Below are positions 1 through 5,347 of a stretch of 5,965 bases of DNA, piece by piece. How positions within the stretch are numbered: the first letter of the stretch is position 1; each line of letters starts with the position of its first letter. The stretch lies in contig CAMFIW010000206.1 in assembly GCA_945952355.1 (NCBI GenBank), forward strand, positions 1-5,965. Reading direction: 5' to 3'. A program made the translations under genes and the position numbers. The stretch is from an uncultured Phenylobacterium sp. (GTDB lineage Bacteria > Pseudomonadota > Alphaproteobacteria > Caulobacterales > Caulobacteraceae). The notes beneath the pieces were generated by a model. It saw nothing but the letters and a program-made list of their open reading frames with translations, was not told where the DNA came from and did no database searches.

Positions 1-550
1 GGCCATGCGGCCCGAGGTCGGGGCGGTGGGCGCGCGCCTGCTCTATGCCGACGGCCGCGTACAGCACGGCGGGGTGATCCTGGGCGTCGGCGGCGGCGGC
101 AATCCGCACGTGGCGGGGCATCTCTATTCCGGCGCGCGGTCGGTGGAGAAGAGCTATTTCAACCACCTGCGGCTGGCGCGGAACGTCTCGGCGGTGACGG
201 CGGCGTGCCTCGCCATGCGCAAGGCGGTGTTCGACGAGGTGGGTGGGCTCGACGCGGGCGAGCTGGCCGTGGCGTTCAACGACGTCGACCTGTGCCTGAA
301 GGTGCGAGCGGCGGGCTACCAGATCGTCTGGACGCCGCTGGCGACGCTGTATCATCTGGAATCGGCGTCGCGGGGCTCGGACGCGACCGACGAGAAGGCG
401 CAGCGCTTCCGCCGCGAGGTCGATGTGATGCGCCGGCGGTGGGCGGCGGTGCTGGACGACGATCCGTTCTACGGGCCGAACTTCGACAAGCAGCACGTCG
501 ACTACCGGCTGGCCACTCCGCCTGGCCGCGTGAGGCCCTGGCGCCGATAA
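1..550 (+). CDS. Glycosyltransferase family 2, C-terminal part (5' end outside window)
   Basis: This is the C-terminal end of a GT-A fold family 2 glycosyltransferase of the rhamnosyl/O-antigen type, which moves a sugar from a nucleotide-sugar donor to a growing surface glycan on the cytoplasmic side. The frame is open to the left edge (an Ala codon precedes the ATG at 5), so that ATG is probably internal. Visible in order are RPEVGAVGARLLYADG, the end of the nucleotide-sugar domain; VQHGGVILGVGG; SAVTAACLAMRKAVFDEVGG, the acceptor-side segment; FNDVDLCLKVRAAGY, the acidic ND-x-D motif with the candidate catalytic base; and LYHLESASRG. The last run is typical of long multidomain polysaccharide glycosyltransferases. 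The tail after it contains DDPFYGPNFD and ends RPWRR before TAA at 548-550. The acceptor and sugar cannot be told from this part. Its upstream neighbours are probably further polysaccharide genes (inference). The MFS gene to the right is convergent and unrelated. Confidence 0.9.
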   Translation, partial: AMRPEVGAVGARLLYADGRVQHGGVILGVGGGGNPHVAGHLYSGARSVEKSYFNHLRLARNVSAVTAACLAMRKAVFDEVGGLDAGELAVAFNDVDLCLKVRAAGYQIVWTPLATLYHLESASRGSDATDEKAQRFRREVDVMRRRWAAVLDDDPFYGPNFDKQHVDYRLATPPGRVRPWRR

Positions 551-557
551 GGTAGGG

Positions 558-818
558 CCACGGAGAACACGGACAAGAGCGCGCGGAGCGCGCCGTCGCT
601 CGACCTGCTGAGCTTCGAGGCAAATTGTTTGTGTGGTTCGTGTGGTTCGTGGTTCCAAGCCTTGATGCGTCGAAGATGATGCCGAGGTCCGAAGATCTGA
701 ACCACGAACCACACGAACCACACGAAATGGAGCGAGGCTTGGCTTGTTTGGTGGCTTGAGGGTCGCGCTTCGCGCGGGGTGGCTGCTGAGCCGTCCGTGC
801 TTTTCGTGTTTTCCGCGG
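558..818. repeat. Nested inverted-repeat element filling the 551-825 intergenic gap
   Basis: No gene is seen in this 275-bp gap between convergent gene ends. It holds three nested arm pairs. The outer pair is 558-577 and 800-818, imperfect, with CACGGAGAA-like units on the left and the reverse complement of CGCGGAAAACACGAAAAG on the right. The middle pair is 580-592 and 764-776, with 12 of 13 positions complementary. The inner pair is 631-655 and 699-723, 25 bp and perfect, with a 43-nt loop. The outer centre is near 688, the middle near 678 and the inner near 677, so they are roughly concentric. Both inner and outer arms are made of a 9-bp-periodic motif, CACGRANNN (CACGAA at 703, 712 and 721; CACGGA at 560 and 569). 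It could be a dispersed palindromic repeat (REP/MITE-like) that has settled at gene ends, or a bidirectional 3' mRNA structure. No transposase or target-site duplication is evident. Confidence 0.8.
631..723. repeat. Perfect 25-bp inverted repeat (hairpin core)
   Basis: The arm at 631-655 reads GTGTGGTTC twice and then GTGGTTC. Positions 699-723 are its exact reverse complement. The 43-nt loop (656-698) shows no clear internal pairing. Just outside the perfect stem, TTT at 628-630 faces AAA at 725-727 with one unpaired base, so the pairing extends a little further. Transcription from either side would give a very stable stem. The arms are visibly richer in T and A than the flanking coding DNA. 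There is no U-run directly after the stem on either strand, so it is not a canonical intrinsic terminator. Confidence 0.93.
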
Positions 819-825
819 CGCTCGT

Positions 826-2025
826 TCAGTCCGCGCGAGGCTTGCGGGTGACGACCAGGATCAGGGCGGTGGCGGCGCCGAGCAGCGCGACCGGGATCAT
901 CGCCTGGAGGACCTGGGCCGGGCTCTGGCCGGCGGCGCGGAGCTGGCCGGCGATGGCGGGGCCGGCGATGGAACCCAGGCGGCCGACGCCGATGGCCGCG
1001 CCCGCGCCGATCGCGCGGGCCTGGGGAGGGTAGTAGAGCGGGGCGAGCGCGTAGATCACATAGGCGCCGCCCACCACGAAGAAGCCCGACAGCGCCGCGA
1101 AGCCGAGCAGACCCGGCAGGGCCTCGGTCGCGGCCAGGCCGTAGAGCCCGGCGGCGAGCCCGACGAAGGTGAGCACCGCGGGCACGGCGTAGCCGATGCG
1201 ATCGGCGACGCGGCCAAGCACCAGGGCGCCGACCACGCTGAAGCCGTTGAACCACAGCGAGGCCGTGGCGCCGACCTGCGGCGAGAACCCGCGCGCCACG
1301 GTCAAGGTCGGGAGCCAGTTGACCATCAGATAGGTGACGAGCAGGTCGAGCCCGATCAGCAGCCACAGCAGCAGGGTCGCGAGCGCGCGGCCTTCACCGG
1401 CCAGGGTGTGGACCAGGCGACGATCCGCGGACGGATCGGACTGGGGCCGGGTCTCGGGCAGCAGGAAGGCGATCAGGGGCGCCACGACCAGGGGCAGGAC
1501 GCCGCCGATCACGAACAGGGTGCGCCAGTCGAGCGCCGCGCCGCCGATCTGGGCCAGCAGAGCGACGGCCGAACCGCCCGCCGGTATGCCGCAGAACATG
1601 CTGGTGGTGGTGGCCGCGCGGCGGTTGGCCGGGCTGATCTCATTGGCGACCGCGATCAGGTTGGGCATGGCGCCGCCGAAGCCCAGTCCGGTGAGGAAAC
1701 GGGCGAGCGCCAGGGTCTCGTAGGTGTGAGTGAGCGCGGTGACGATGGAGAAGAGCCCGAAGGCGGCCACCGAGGCGACGAGCACGGGCTTGCGGCCGAT
1801 ACGATCGGCGAGGCCACCTCCCGCGAACGCGCCCAGCATCAGGCCCAGCATCGCGGCGCTGCCCGCCCAGCCGACCTGGCTGGGGCCGAGGTGAAGCTCC
1901 GGTGCGAGACGTGGCGCGCCGATGCCGAAGGCCTGGATGTCGTAGCCTTCGAGCGCCGCCACGATGAAACACAGGATGACGATCGCGCCCGGACCGACGC
2001 GTCCCCGTAGTGCCGGCGTCGCCAT
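826..2025 (-). CDS. MFS transporter, aromatic acid:H+ symporter (AAHS) family, MhpT-like
   Basis: This encodes a 399-residue, 12-TM inner-membrane proton symporter, the usual length for the family. The start at 2025 is chosen because GAAGGGG lies 6 nt upstream and the product begins MATPALRGRVG just before TM1; extension upstream to 2139 would add a basic, low-complexity leader. Visible motifs are LEGYD in TM1 (residues 25-29; the family signature is D/E-G-x-D), GLADRIGRKP after TM2 (about 71-80, MFS motif A), ARFLTGLGFGGAMPNL in TM4 (about 108-123), FCGIPAG in TM5, LPET closing TM6 (189-192), a central cytoplasmic loop of about 20 residues, the second motif-A copy GRVADRIG (271-278) and YALAPLYY...GVGRLG in TM10-11. 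The N-half and the TM10-11 region resemble E. coli MhpT, the 3-hydroxyphenylpropionate carrier, as I recall it. Substrate is not assignable from sequence; an aromatic or other carboxylate is likely. It is divergent from the exported M20 peptidase, which may supply its substrate (inference). Confidence 0.93.
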   Translation of the reverse strand: MATPALRGRVGPGAIVILCFIVAALEGYDIQAFGIGAPRLAPELHLGPSQVGWAGSAAMLGLMLGAFAGGGLADRIGRKPVLVASVAAFGLFSIVTALTHTYETLALARFLTGLGFGGAMPNLIAVANEISPANRRAATTTSMFCGIPAGGSAVALLAQIGGAALDWRTLFVIGGVLPLVVAPLIAFLLPETRPQSDPSADRRLVHTLAGEGRALATLLLWLLIGLDLLVTYLMVNWLPTLTVARGFSPQVGATASLWFNGFSVVGALVLGRVADRIGYAVPAVLTFVGLAAGLYGLAATEALPGLLGFAALSGFFVVGGAYVIYALAPLYYPPQARAIGAGAAIGVGRLGSIAGPAIAGQLRAAGQSPAQVLQAMIPVALLGAATALILVVTRKPRAD

Positions 2026-2031
2026 GGAGAG

Positions 2032-2038
2032 CCCCTTC
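2032..2038 (-). promoter_or_regulatory. Ribosome binding site fixing the transporter start
   Basis: Read on the minus strand, GAAGGGG ends 6 nt before the ATG at 2025. The alternative start at 2139 lies in a stretch with no family-like sequence, so this site supports the shorter, 399-residue product. Confidence 0.65.
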
Positions 2039-2103
2039 CCGATTCGACGGCCCATCAGAGCGAAGGCCGGGCGGGCGCGCCAGGATTTTACGGCGTCCGT
2101 TCG

Positions 2104-2120
2104 GCCGCAAGCGTTGCGGC
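2104..2120. promoter_or_regulatory. Perfect dyad in the divergent intergenic region, candidate operator
   Basis: GCCGCAA, a 3-nt centre GCG and TTGCGGC form a perfect 7+3+7 inverted repeat in the 152-bp gap (2026-2177) between the divergent transporter and peptidase genes. It lies 79 bp from the transporter start and 57 bp from the peptidase start, a suitable place for a regulator acting on both promoters. No regulator gene lies next to it in the window and no clear -35/-10 pair was recognised here. In DNA this GC-rich a 7-bp arm can arise by chance. Confidence 0.35.
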
Positions 2121-2163
2121 GCGCGCCGGGCGCGGCCATGGTCGCGGCGATTCGAGGCGCCGC

Positions 2164-2171
2164 GAGAGGGA
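2164..2171 (+). promoter_or_regulatory. Ribosome binding site choosing between two ATGs of the M20 peptidase
   Basis: GAGAGGGA lies directly before ATG 2172 but about 8 nt (from GAGG) before ATG 2178. The latter spacing is normal for a Shine-Dalgarno site, so the start is placed at 2178. The choice changes the product by only two residues (Met-Thr) ahead of the signal peptide. Confidence 0.55.
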
Positions 2172-2177
2172 ATGACG

Positions 2178-3446
2178 ATGCGCAAGACAGGCATGGCGAC
2201 CGGAGTGGCGATGGCCCTTGCCCTGGCGGCGGCGGCCGAGGCCGCGCCGGCCAATGCGCCGCCCAAGGTGGCCAGGGACGCCAAGGTGTGGTCGGCGGCC
2301 GAGGCCGCGCGTCCGGCGCAGCTCGACCTGCTCAAAGAAGTGGTCAACATCGATTCGGGCACCGGCGACGTCGAGGGCGGGCGGAAGGTCGCCGCCGTTC
2401 TGACCGCGCGGCTGAAGGCGCTGGGAGCCAGCATCGAGTCCGTGCCCGCCGAGATCGAGGGCCTGCCGGAGAACACGGTCGCCACCTTCACCGGAACCGG
2501 CAAGGCGAAGATCCTGCTGATCGGTCACATCGACACGGTGTTCGGCCCAGGCACGGTGGCCAGGTGGCCGTTCAGCATCGAGGGCGACCGGGTGCGCGGA
2601 CCAGGCGTCGGCGACGAGAAGGGCGGAGTGGTGGAGGCCGTCACGGCGCTGAAGATCCTGAAGGACCTCGGCTTCACCAACTATGCGAAGATCACCCTGT
2701 TGATCGAGACCAGCGAGGAGCGCGGTTCGCCGGGGACGCGGGCCCTTATCGACAGGCTGGTGAAGGCCCATGACGTCGAGCTGAACCTCGAGCCGGGCGA
2801 TCCGCCGGACTCGGTGACCGTCTGGCGCAAGGGCAGCTCGACCATCGACATCGACGTGAAGGGCCGCGCGGCGCACGCCGGCGTGGCGCCGCAGGACGGG
2901 CGCAACGCGGCGACCGAGCTCGTGCACCAGCTGGCCACCGTCGACCAGTTCCCGCACTCCGGCGACGGGCTGACGGTGAACCTGACGATCATCAACGCCG
3001 GCAGTCGCTACAACATCATCCCGGAGGATGCGCGGGCCCAGATCAACGTGCGCATGCGCGAGAAGGGCGACATCGACAAGGTGCAAGCCGCCTTCGAGGA
3101 GGCGGCGAAGACGACAGTGGTGCCGGACACCAAGGTGACCGTGAGCCGGGAGACCTCGTTCCCGCCCCTGCCGAACAATCCGTCGACGGACGCGCTGGCC
3201 CAGCGGGCGGCGGCGATCTACGCGGGGCTGGGCCTGACGCTCGGCTTTGGCGGCAATGGCGGGGCGTCCGAATCGGCCTTGAGCCACGAGGCCGGGACGC
3301 CGGCCCTGGACGGGCTGGGCCCGGTGGGAGGCGACTTCCATTCCGAGAAGGAGTGGATGGACCTGAAGTCGGTGACCCCGAGGACCTATTTGCTGACCAA
3401 GCTGATCATGGAGCTCGGCGCAAAACCGCCGAATAAGGCGCAATGA
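2178..3446 (+). CDS. Exported M20 family zinc metallopeptidase, glutamate carboxypeptidase (CPG2)-like
   Basis: A 422-residue hydrolase of the M20A/CPG2 group, which cuts C-terminal Glu or other amino acids from N-acyl conjugates using two zinc ions. Residues 1-22 form a Sec signal peptide (MRK start, Ala/Met/Leu core, AEA just before the likely cut), so it acts in the periplasm. Catalytic residues are all present. GHIDT gives zinc ligand His117 and Asp119. GDEKGG gives bridging Asp146. TSEERGS gives general base Glu180 and zinc ligand Glu181. NLEP gives Glu205. GDFHSEKEWM gives the last zinc ligand His388. The inserted dimerisation domain has GRAAHAGVAPQDGRNA (His233) and NAGSRYNIIPEDARAQINV. 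The order and spacing match Pseudomonas carboxypeptidase G2 as I recall it. Substrate is open: folate-type Glu conjugates, N-acyl or N-aroyl amino acids, or dipeptides. It is divergent from the transporter. Reading upstream to an ATG at 2010 would bury the signal peptide and is not favoured. Confidence 0.93.
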   Translation: MRKTGMATGVAMALALAAAAEAAPANAPPKVARDAKVWSAAEAARPAQLDLLKEVVNIDSGTGDVEGGRKVAAVLTARLKALGASIESVPAEIEGLPENTVATFTGTGKAKILLIGHIDTVFGPGTVARWPFSIEGDRVRGPGVGDEKGGVVEAVTALKILKDLGFTNYAKITLLIETSEERGSPGTRALIDRLVKAHDVELNLEPGDPPDSVTVWRKGSSTIDIDVKGRAAHAGVAPQDGRNAATELVHQLATVDQFPHSGDGLTVNLTIINAGSRYNIIPEDARAQINVRMREKGDIDKVQAAFEEAAKTTVVPDTKVTVSRETSFPPLPNNPSTDALAQRAAAIYAGLGLTLGFGGNGGASESALSHEAGTPALDGLGPVGGDFHSEKEWMDLKSVTPRTYLLTKLIMELGAKPPNKAQ

Positions 3447-3513
3447 CATTTCGCTGACACATAGGTGGCGTTAAGCCAGGCGCACGCGTCGGTGGCGCGT
3501 GACCGAGGAGAGC

Positions 3514-3549
3514 ATGTCAGTTGACATACCCAGGTTCGATTTTCCGTAA
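3514..3549 (+). other. Possible 11-codon leader ORF overlapping the next gene's start
   Basis: ATG at 3514 follows a strong Shine-Dalgarno (GAGGAG, 3505-3510) and opens an 11-codon frame, MSVDIPRFDFP, ending at TAA 3547-3549. The TTG proposed as start of the 169-residue membrane protein lies inside it in another frame (3521). The same ribosome site could serve either. It may be chance, or a small upstream ORF that tunes translation of the TTG gene. Confidence 0.25.
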
Positions 3550-4030
3550 GCGTCCCGGCAACTTAGCGCGCGACGCCCGACGCAACGCAAGACTGCGCTG
3601 GGCGAAGGTTGCGACCTTGGTGGCCGCCGGCCTGCTCGCGGGCTTCGTGTTGCAGCCGGCCTTCGGGCGCGATCCCTACGTGGCCTTCTATCCGGTGGCC
3701 CCGCTGTGCGCCTGGGCCATGGGGCCAAGGCCCGGCCTGGTGGCGACGGTTCTGTCGGCCGTGGTCGCCTTCGTGTGCCTCGGCCCCGGCGCGGGGTCGC
3801 TGGACGTGGTCGGCGTCGCGGAACTGGCCGGCTTCCTGGCGGTCTCGGCCGCCGGCGTCGGCCTGGTCTCCAGCCTGGGCCCGGGCGCGGCGCCGGTCCG
3901 GCAGCCATCCGCAAGCGCAGCCCCTCCCGCCCGCAGGCCCAAGCCGGTCGTGGCCGCGCCCCTGCCTATCCTCGAGCCGGCAACCGCGGTGCTGGCGGCC
4001 GAGCCGGAGCGCCGCCGCGCGATCGGCTAG
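3521..4030 (+). CDS. Small DUF4118-like membrane protein without kinase domain
   Basis: A 169-residue protein with a basic N-terminus (residues 9-29 rich in Arg/Lys), then hydrophobic segments at about 28-48, 52-66, 71-88 and 96-117, and a Pro/Ala-rich tail (120-169) ending in charged residues. The run DPYVAFYPVAPLCAWAMG followed by PRPGLVATVLSAVVAF resembles the four-helix DUF4118 membrane module found in front of histidine kinases such as KdpD. Here nothing catalytic follows, so it is a stand-alone version or a degenerate remnant. Function is unknown. The start is uncertain: TTG 3521 sits 8 nt after GGAGAG, and a TGA at 3500-3502 blocks anything earlier in frame. TTG 3617, 8 nt after GAAGG, is an alternative that would remove the basic leader. 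TTGACA at 3521-3526 also looks like a -35 box, which would favour the later start. The stop TAG shares CTAG with the convergent gene. Confidence 0.6.
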   Translation: MTYPGSIFRKRPGNLARDARRNARLRWAKVATLVAAGLLAGFVLQPAFGRDPYVAFYPVAPLCAWAMGPRPGLVATVLSAVVAFVCLGPGAGSLDVVGVAELAGFLAVSAAGVGLVSSLGPGAAPVRQPSASAAPPARRPKPVVAAPLPILEPATAVLAAEPERRRAIG

Positions 4031-4296
4031 CCGTCGAGCTTGTCGGGTTTGAGGTTCAGCACGCCGCGGCGTTCGAGTTCGCCCAGCATCTGATCGATCT
4101 GGCTTCGCAGTTCGACCATGCCCTCGGGACTGAGGATCAGGAAGCCGGACTTCACGACCTGGGTCTGGCCGGCCTCGTCGGCCACCGCCGCGGCGAGGGC
4201 CACGCGGAAGGTCCCGGCCTGGAAGCCGAGCCCCGCCACCTTGTCCCCGAAGATCATGGGCAGGTCGAATTCTGGCAGGCCGGGCGGGCTGGACAT
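4027..4296 (-). CDS. Hypothetical 89-residue protein (possibly DUF3467-like)
   Basis: I do not recognise this family with certainty. The product is small, soluble and acidic to neutral, with no signal peptide or membrane segment. It begins MSSPPGLPEFDLPMIFGDKV, has a central beta-rich stretch (GFQAGTFRVALAAAVAD and VVKSGFLILSP), then an amphipathic helix SPEGMVELRSQIDQML (56-71) and a short basic/acidic tail. The strand pattern ending in LSPEG plus a helix recalls small DUF3467-type proteins, but this is only a shape resemblance. ATG at 4296 has a weak AGGA-type ribosome site about 8 nt upstream. It runs tail-to-tail into the DUF4118-like gene with shared CTAG stops, and is divergent from tauD across an 85-bp gap (4297-4381), so the two start regions face each other. 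Confidence 0.65.
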   Translation of the reverse strand: MSSPPGLPEFDLPMIFGDKVAGLGFQAGTFRVALAAAVADEAGQTQVVKSGFLILSPEGMVELRSQIDQMLGELERRGVLNLKPDKLDG

Positions 4297-4381
4297 CTCG
4301 CCATCCTAGGTGATTCCCGGCGGGCCGGCTCTGGCGCGGGGCGGGTCGGAGGGCTTAGATGGCCGGAAAAGGAGAGGCCCC

Positions 4382-5260
4382 ATGCCCCGGTTCCAGGTCA
4401 CACCGCTAACCCCCACCATCGGCGCCCTGATCGAGGGCGTCGACCTGGCGCAAAGGCTCGACGACGAGGGGCTGGCGCAGGTGCGCGCGGCGTTGCTGAA
4501 GCACCAGGTGATCTTTTTCGAGGACCAGCACATCAGTCCGGTCCAGCACCGCGACTTCGCCGCCAGGTTCGGCGCCCTGCACACACATCCGCTCTATCCG
4601 GGCGTGCCGGAGGCGCCGGAGCTGTTCATCCTGGACAACCACGCCGGCAATCCGACCGACAACGACAGCTGGCACACGGATGTGACCTTCATCGAGACGC
4701 CGCCCATGGCCTCGATCCTCTACGCCAAGCACCTGCCGCCGAACGGTGGGGACACGATCTGGTCGAACATGAAGGCGGCCTATGACGCGCTGTCGCCCAC
4801 CTTCCGCGAGTTCCTGAGCGGGCTGGACGCCGTCCATGACTTCGCCCGCGGCTTCCCCCAGCGCGGGATCGTCGCCAAGGGCGCGGGCGAGGACAAGCAC
4901 GCCAAGGCGATGGAGGAGCACCCGCCGGTGCTGCACCCGGTGGTGCGCACCCATCCGGAAACCGGCGAGGACGGGCTGTTCGTCAATTTCGGTTTCACCG
5001 AACGGATCAAGGGCCTGCGACGCAAGGAGAGCGACGCGATCCTGAACATGCTGTTCGAGCATATCCAGAAGCCGGAATTCCTGGTGCGCTGGCGCTGGAG
5101 CGAGAACGCCGTCGCCTTCTGGGACAACCGCGTGACCCAGCACTACGCCGTGAACGACTACCTGCCCCACCGCCGGATCATGAACCGCGCCACGGTGCTG
5201 GGCGACCGGCCCTATCACCGCTCGCGCGCGCCGCAGGGCCTAAAGACCGCCGCGGAATAG
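4382..5260 (+). CDS. tauD: Taurine dioxygenase (alpha-ketoglutarate dependent)
   Basis: A complete 292-residue Fe(II)/2-oxoglutarate dioxygenase. The family hydroxylates taurine next to the sulfonate, yielding sulfite and aminoacetaldehyde, in the cytoplasm during sulfur limitation. E. coli TauD is 283 residues. The start at 4382 has an ideal AAGGAG (4369-4374) 7 nt upstream. The iron triad is SWHTD (His98, Asp100) and WDNRVTQHYA (His254); the 2-oxoglutarate arginine is Arg269 in RRIMNRATVLGD. Residues lining the taurine pocket in E. coli TauD (His70, Tyr73, Asn95) have counterparts here at His69, Tyr72 and Asn94 (HTHPLYP and DNDSWH). Long identical-looking stretches such as LLHPVVRTHP (here VLHPVVRTHP) and KPEFLVRWRW support TauD over other family members. 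One pocket-region difference is visible, FVNFGF where E. coli has FVNEGF, so a related sulfonate cannot be excluded. No tauABC transporter genes are in the window; tauD appears monocistronic. Confidence 0.93.
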   Translation: MPRFQVTPLTPTIGALIEGVDLAQRLDDEGLAQVRAALLKHQVIFFEDQHISPVQHRDFAARFGALHTHPLYPGVPEAPELFILDNHAGNPTDNDSWHTDVTFIETPPMASILYAKHLPPNGGDTIWSNMKAAYDALSPTFREFLSGLDAVHDFARGFPQRGIVAKGAGEDKHAKAMEEHPPVLHPVVRTHPETGEDGLFVNFGFTERIKGLRRKESDAILNMLFEHIQKPEFLVRWRWSENAVAFWDNRVTQHYAVNDYLPHRRIMNRATVLGDRPYHRSRAPQGLKTAAE

Positions 5261-5283
5261 GACGCCCGAACGCACGGACCGCC

Positions 5284-5320
5284 AAAAAGAAAGCGCCGCC
5301 GGTCCGAAGACCAGCGGCGC
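5284..5320 (-). terminator. Intrinsic terminator of the PEP-CTERM gene, UUCG tetraloop
   Basis: Read on the minus strand, a 12-bp stem (5309-5320 with 5293-5304) closes on a C(UUCG)G tetraloop at 5305-5308. It has one U-G wobble and is followed by TTTCTTTTT (5292 down to 5284). It starts 27 nt after the PEP-CTERM stop. On the plus strand the wobble becomes a C-A mismatch and only TTTT (5325-5328) follows after a gap, so it would be a weaker stop for tauD, whose end is 24 nt before it. It may work both ways. Confidence 0.9.
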
Positions 5321-5347
5321 AAACTTTTACAGTGAACCCTAAGCGAC

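Noticed and set aside
502..723. 73-residue minus-strand open frame through the inverted repeat
   Set aside because: Its His-Glu-Pro repeats simply translate the 9-bp-periodic arm; it has no ribosome site or domain and runs into the glycosyltransferase gene end.
558..818. CRISPR array or insertion sequence for the repeats between the first two genes
   Set aside because: There are no direct repeats separated by unique spacers of constant length, no transposase frame and no clear target duplication; the structure is inverted and nested.
1408..2010. 200-residue open frame on the plus strand inside the MFS gene
   Set aside because: It is antisense to clear transmembrane and MFS motif coding; the product is Gly/Arg/Glu/Ala-rich with no domain.
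2088..3449. 453-residue open frame on the minus strand opposite the M20 peptidase
   Set aside because: It is Arg/His/Gly-rich low-complexity sequence with no recognisable domain, and the opposite strand has a full set of M20 catalytic motifs. Long antisense open frames are expected at this GC content.
3483..3501. Small hairpin CACGCG/CGCGTG after the M20 gene, as a possible terminator
   Set aside because: The stem is 6 bp with a 7-nt loop and no U-run, and could occur by chance in GC-rich DNA.
3706..4785. 359-residue open frame on the plus strand spanning three genes
   Set aside because: It crosses the DUF4118-like gene, the 89-residue gene and the start of tauD out of frame, with composition typical of GC-rich shadow translation.
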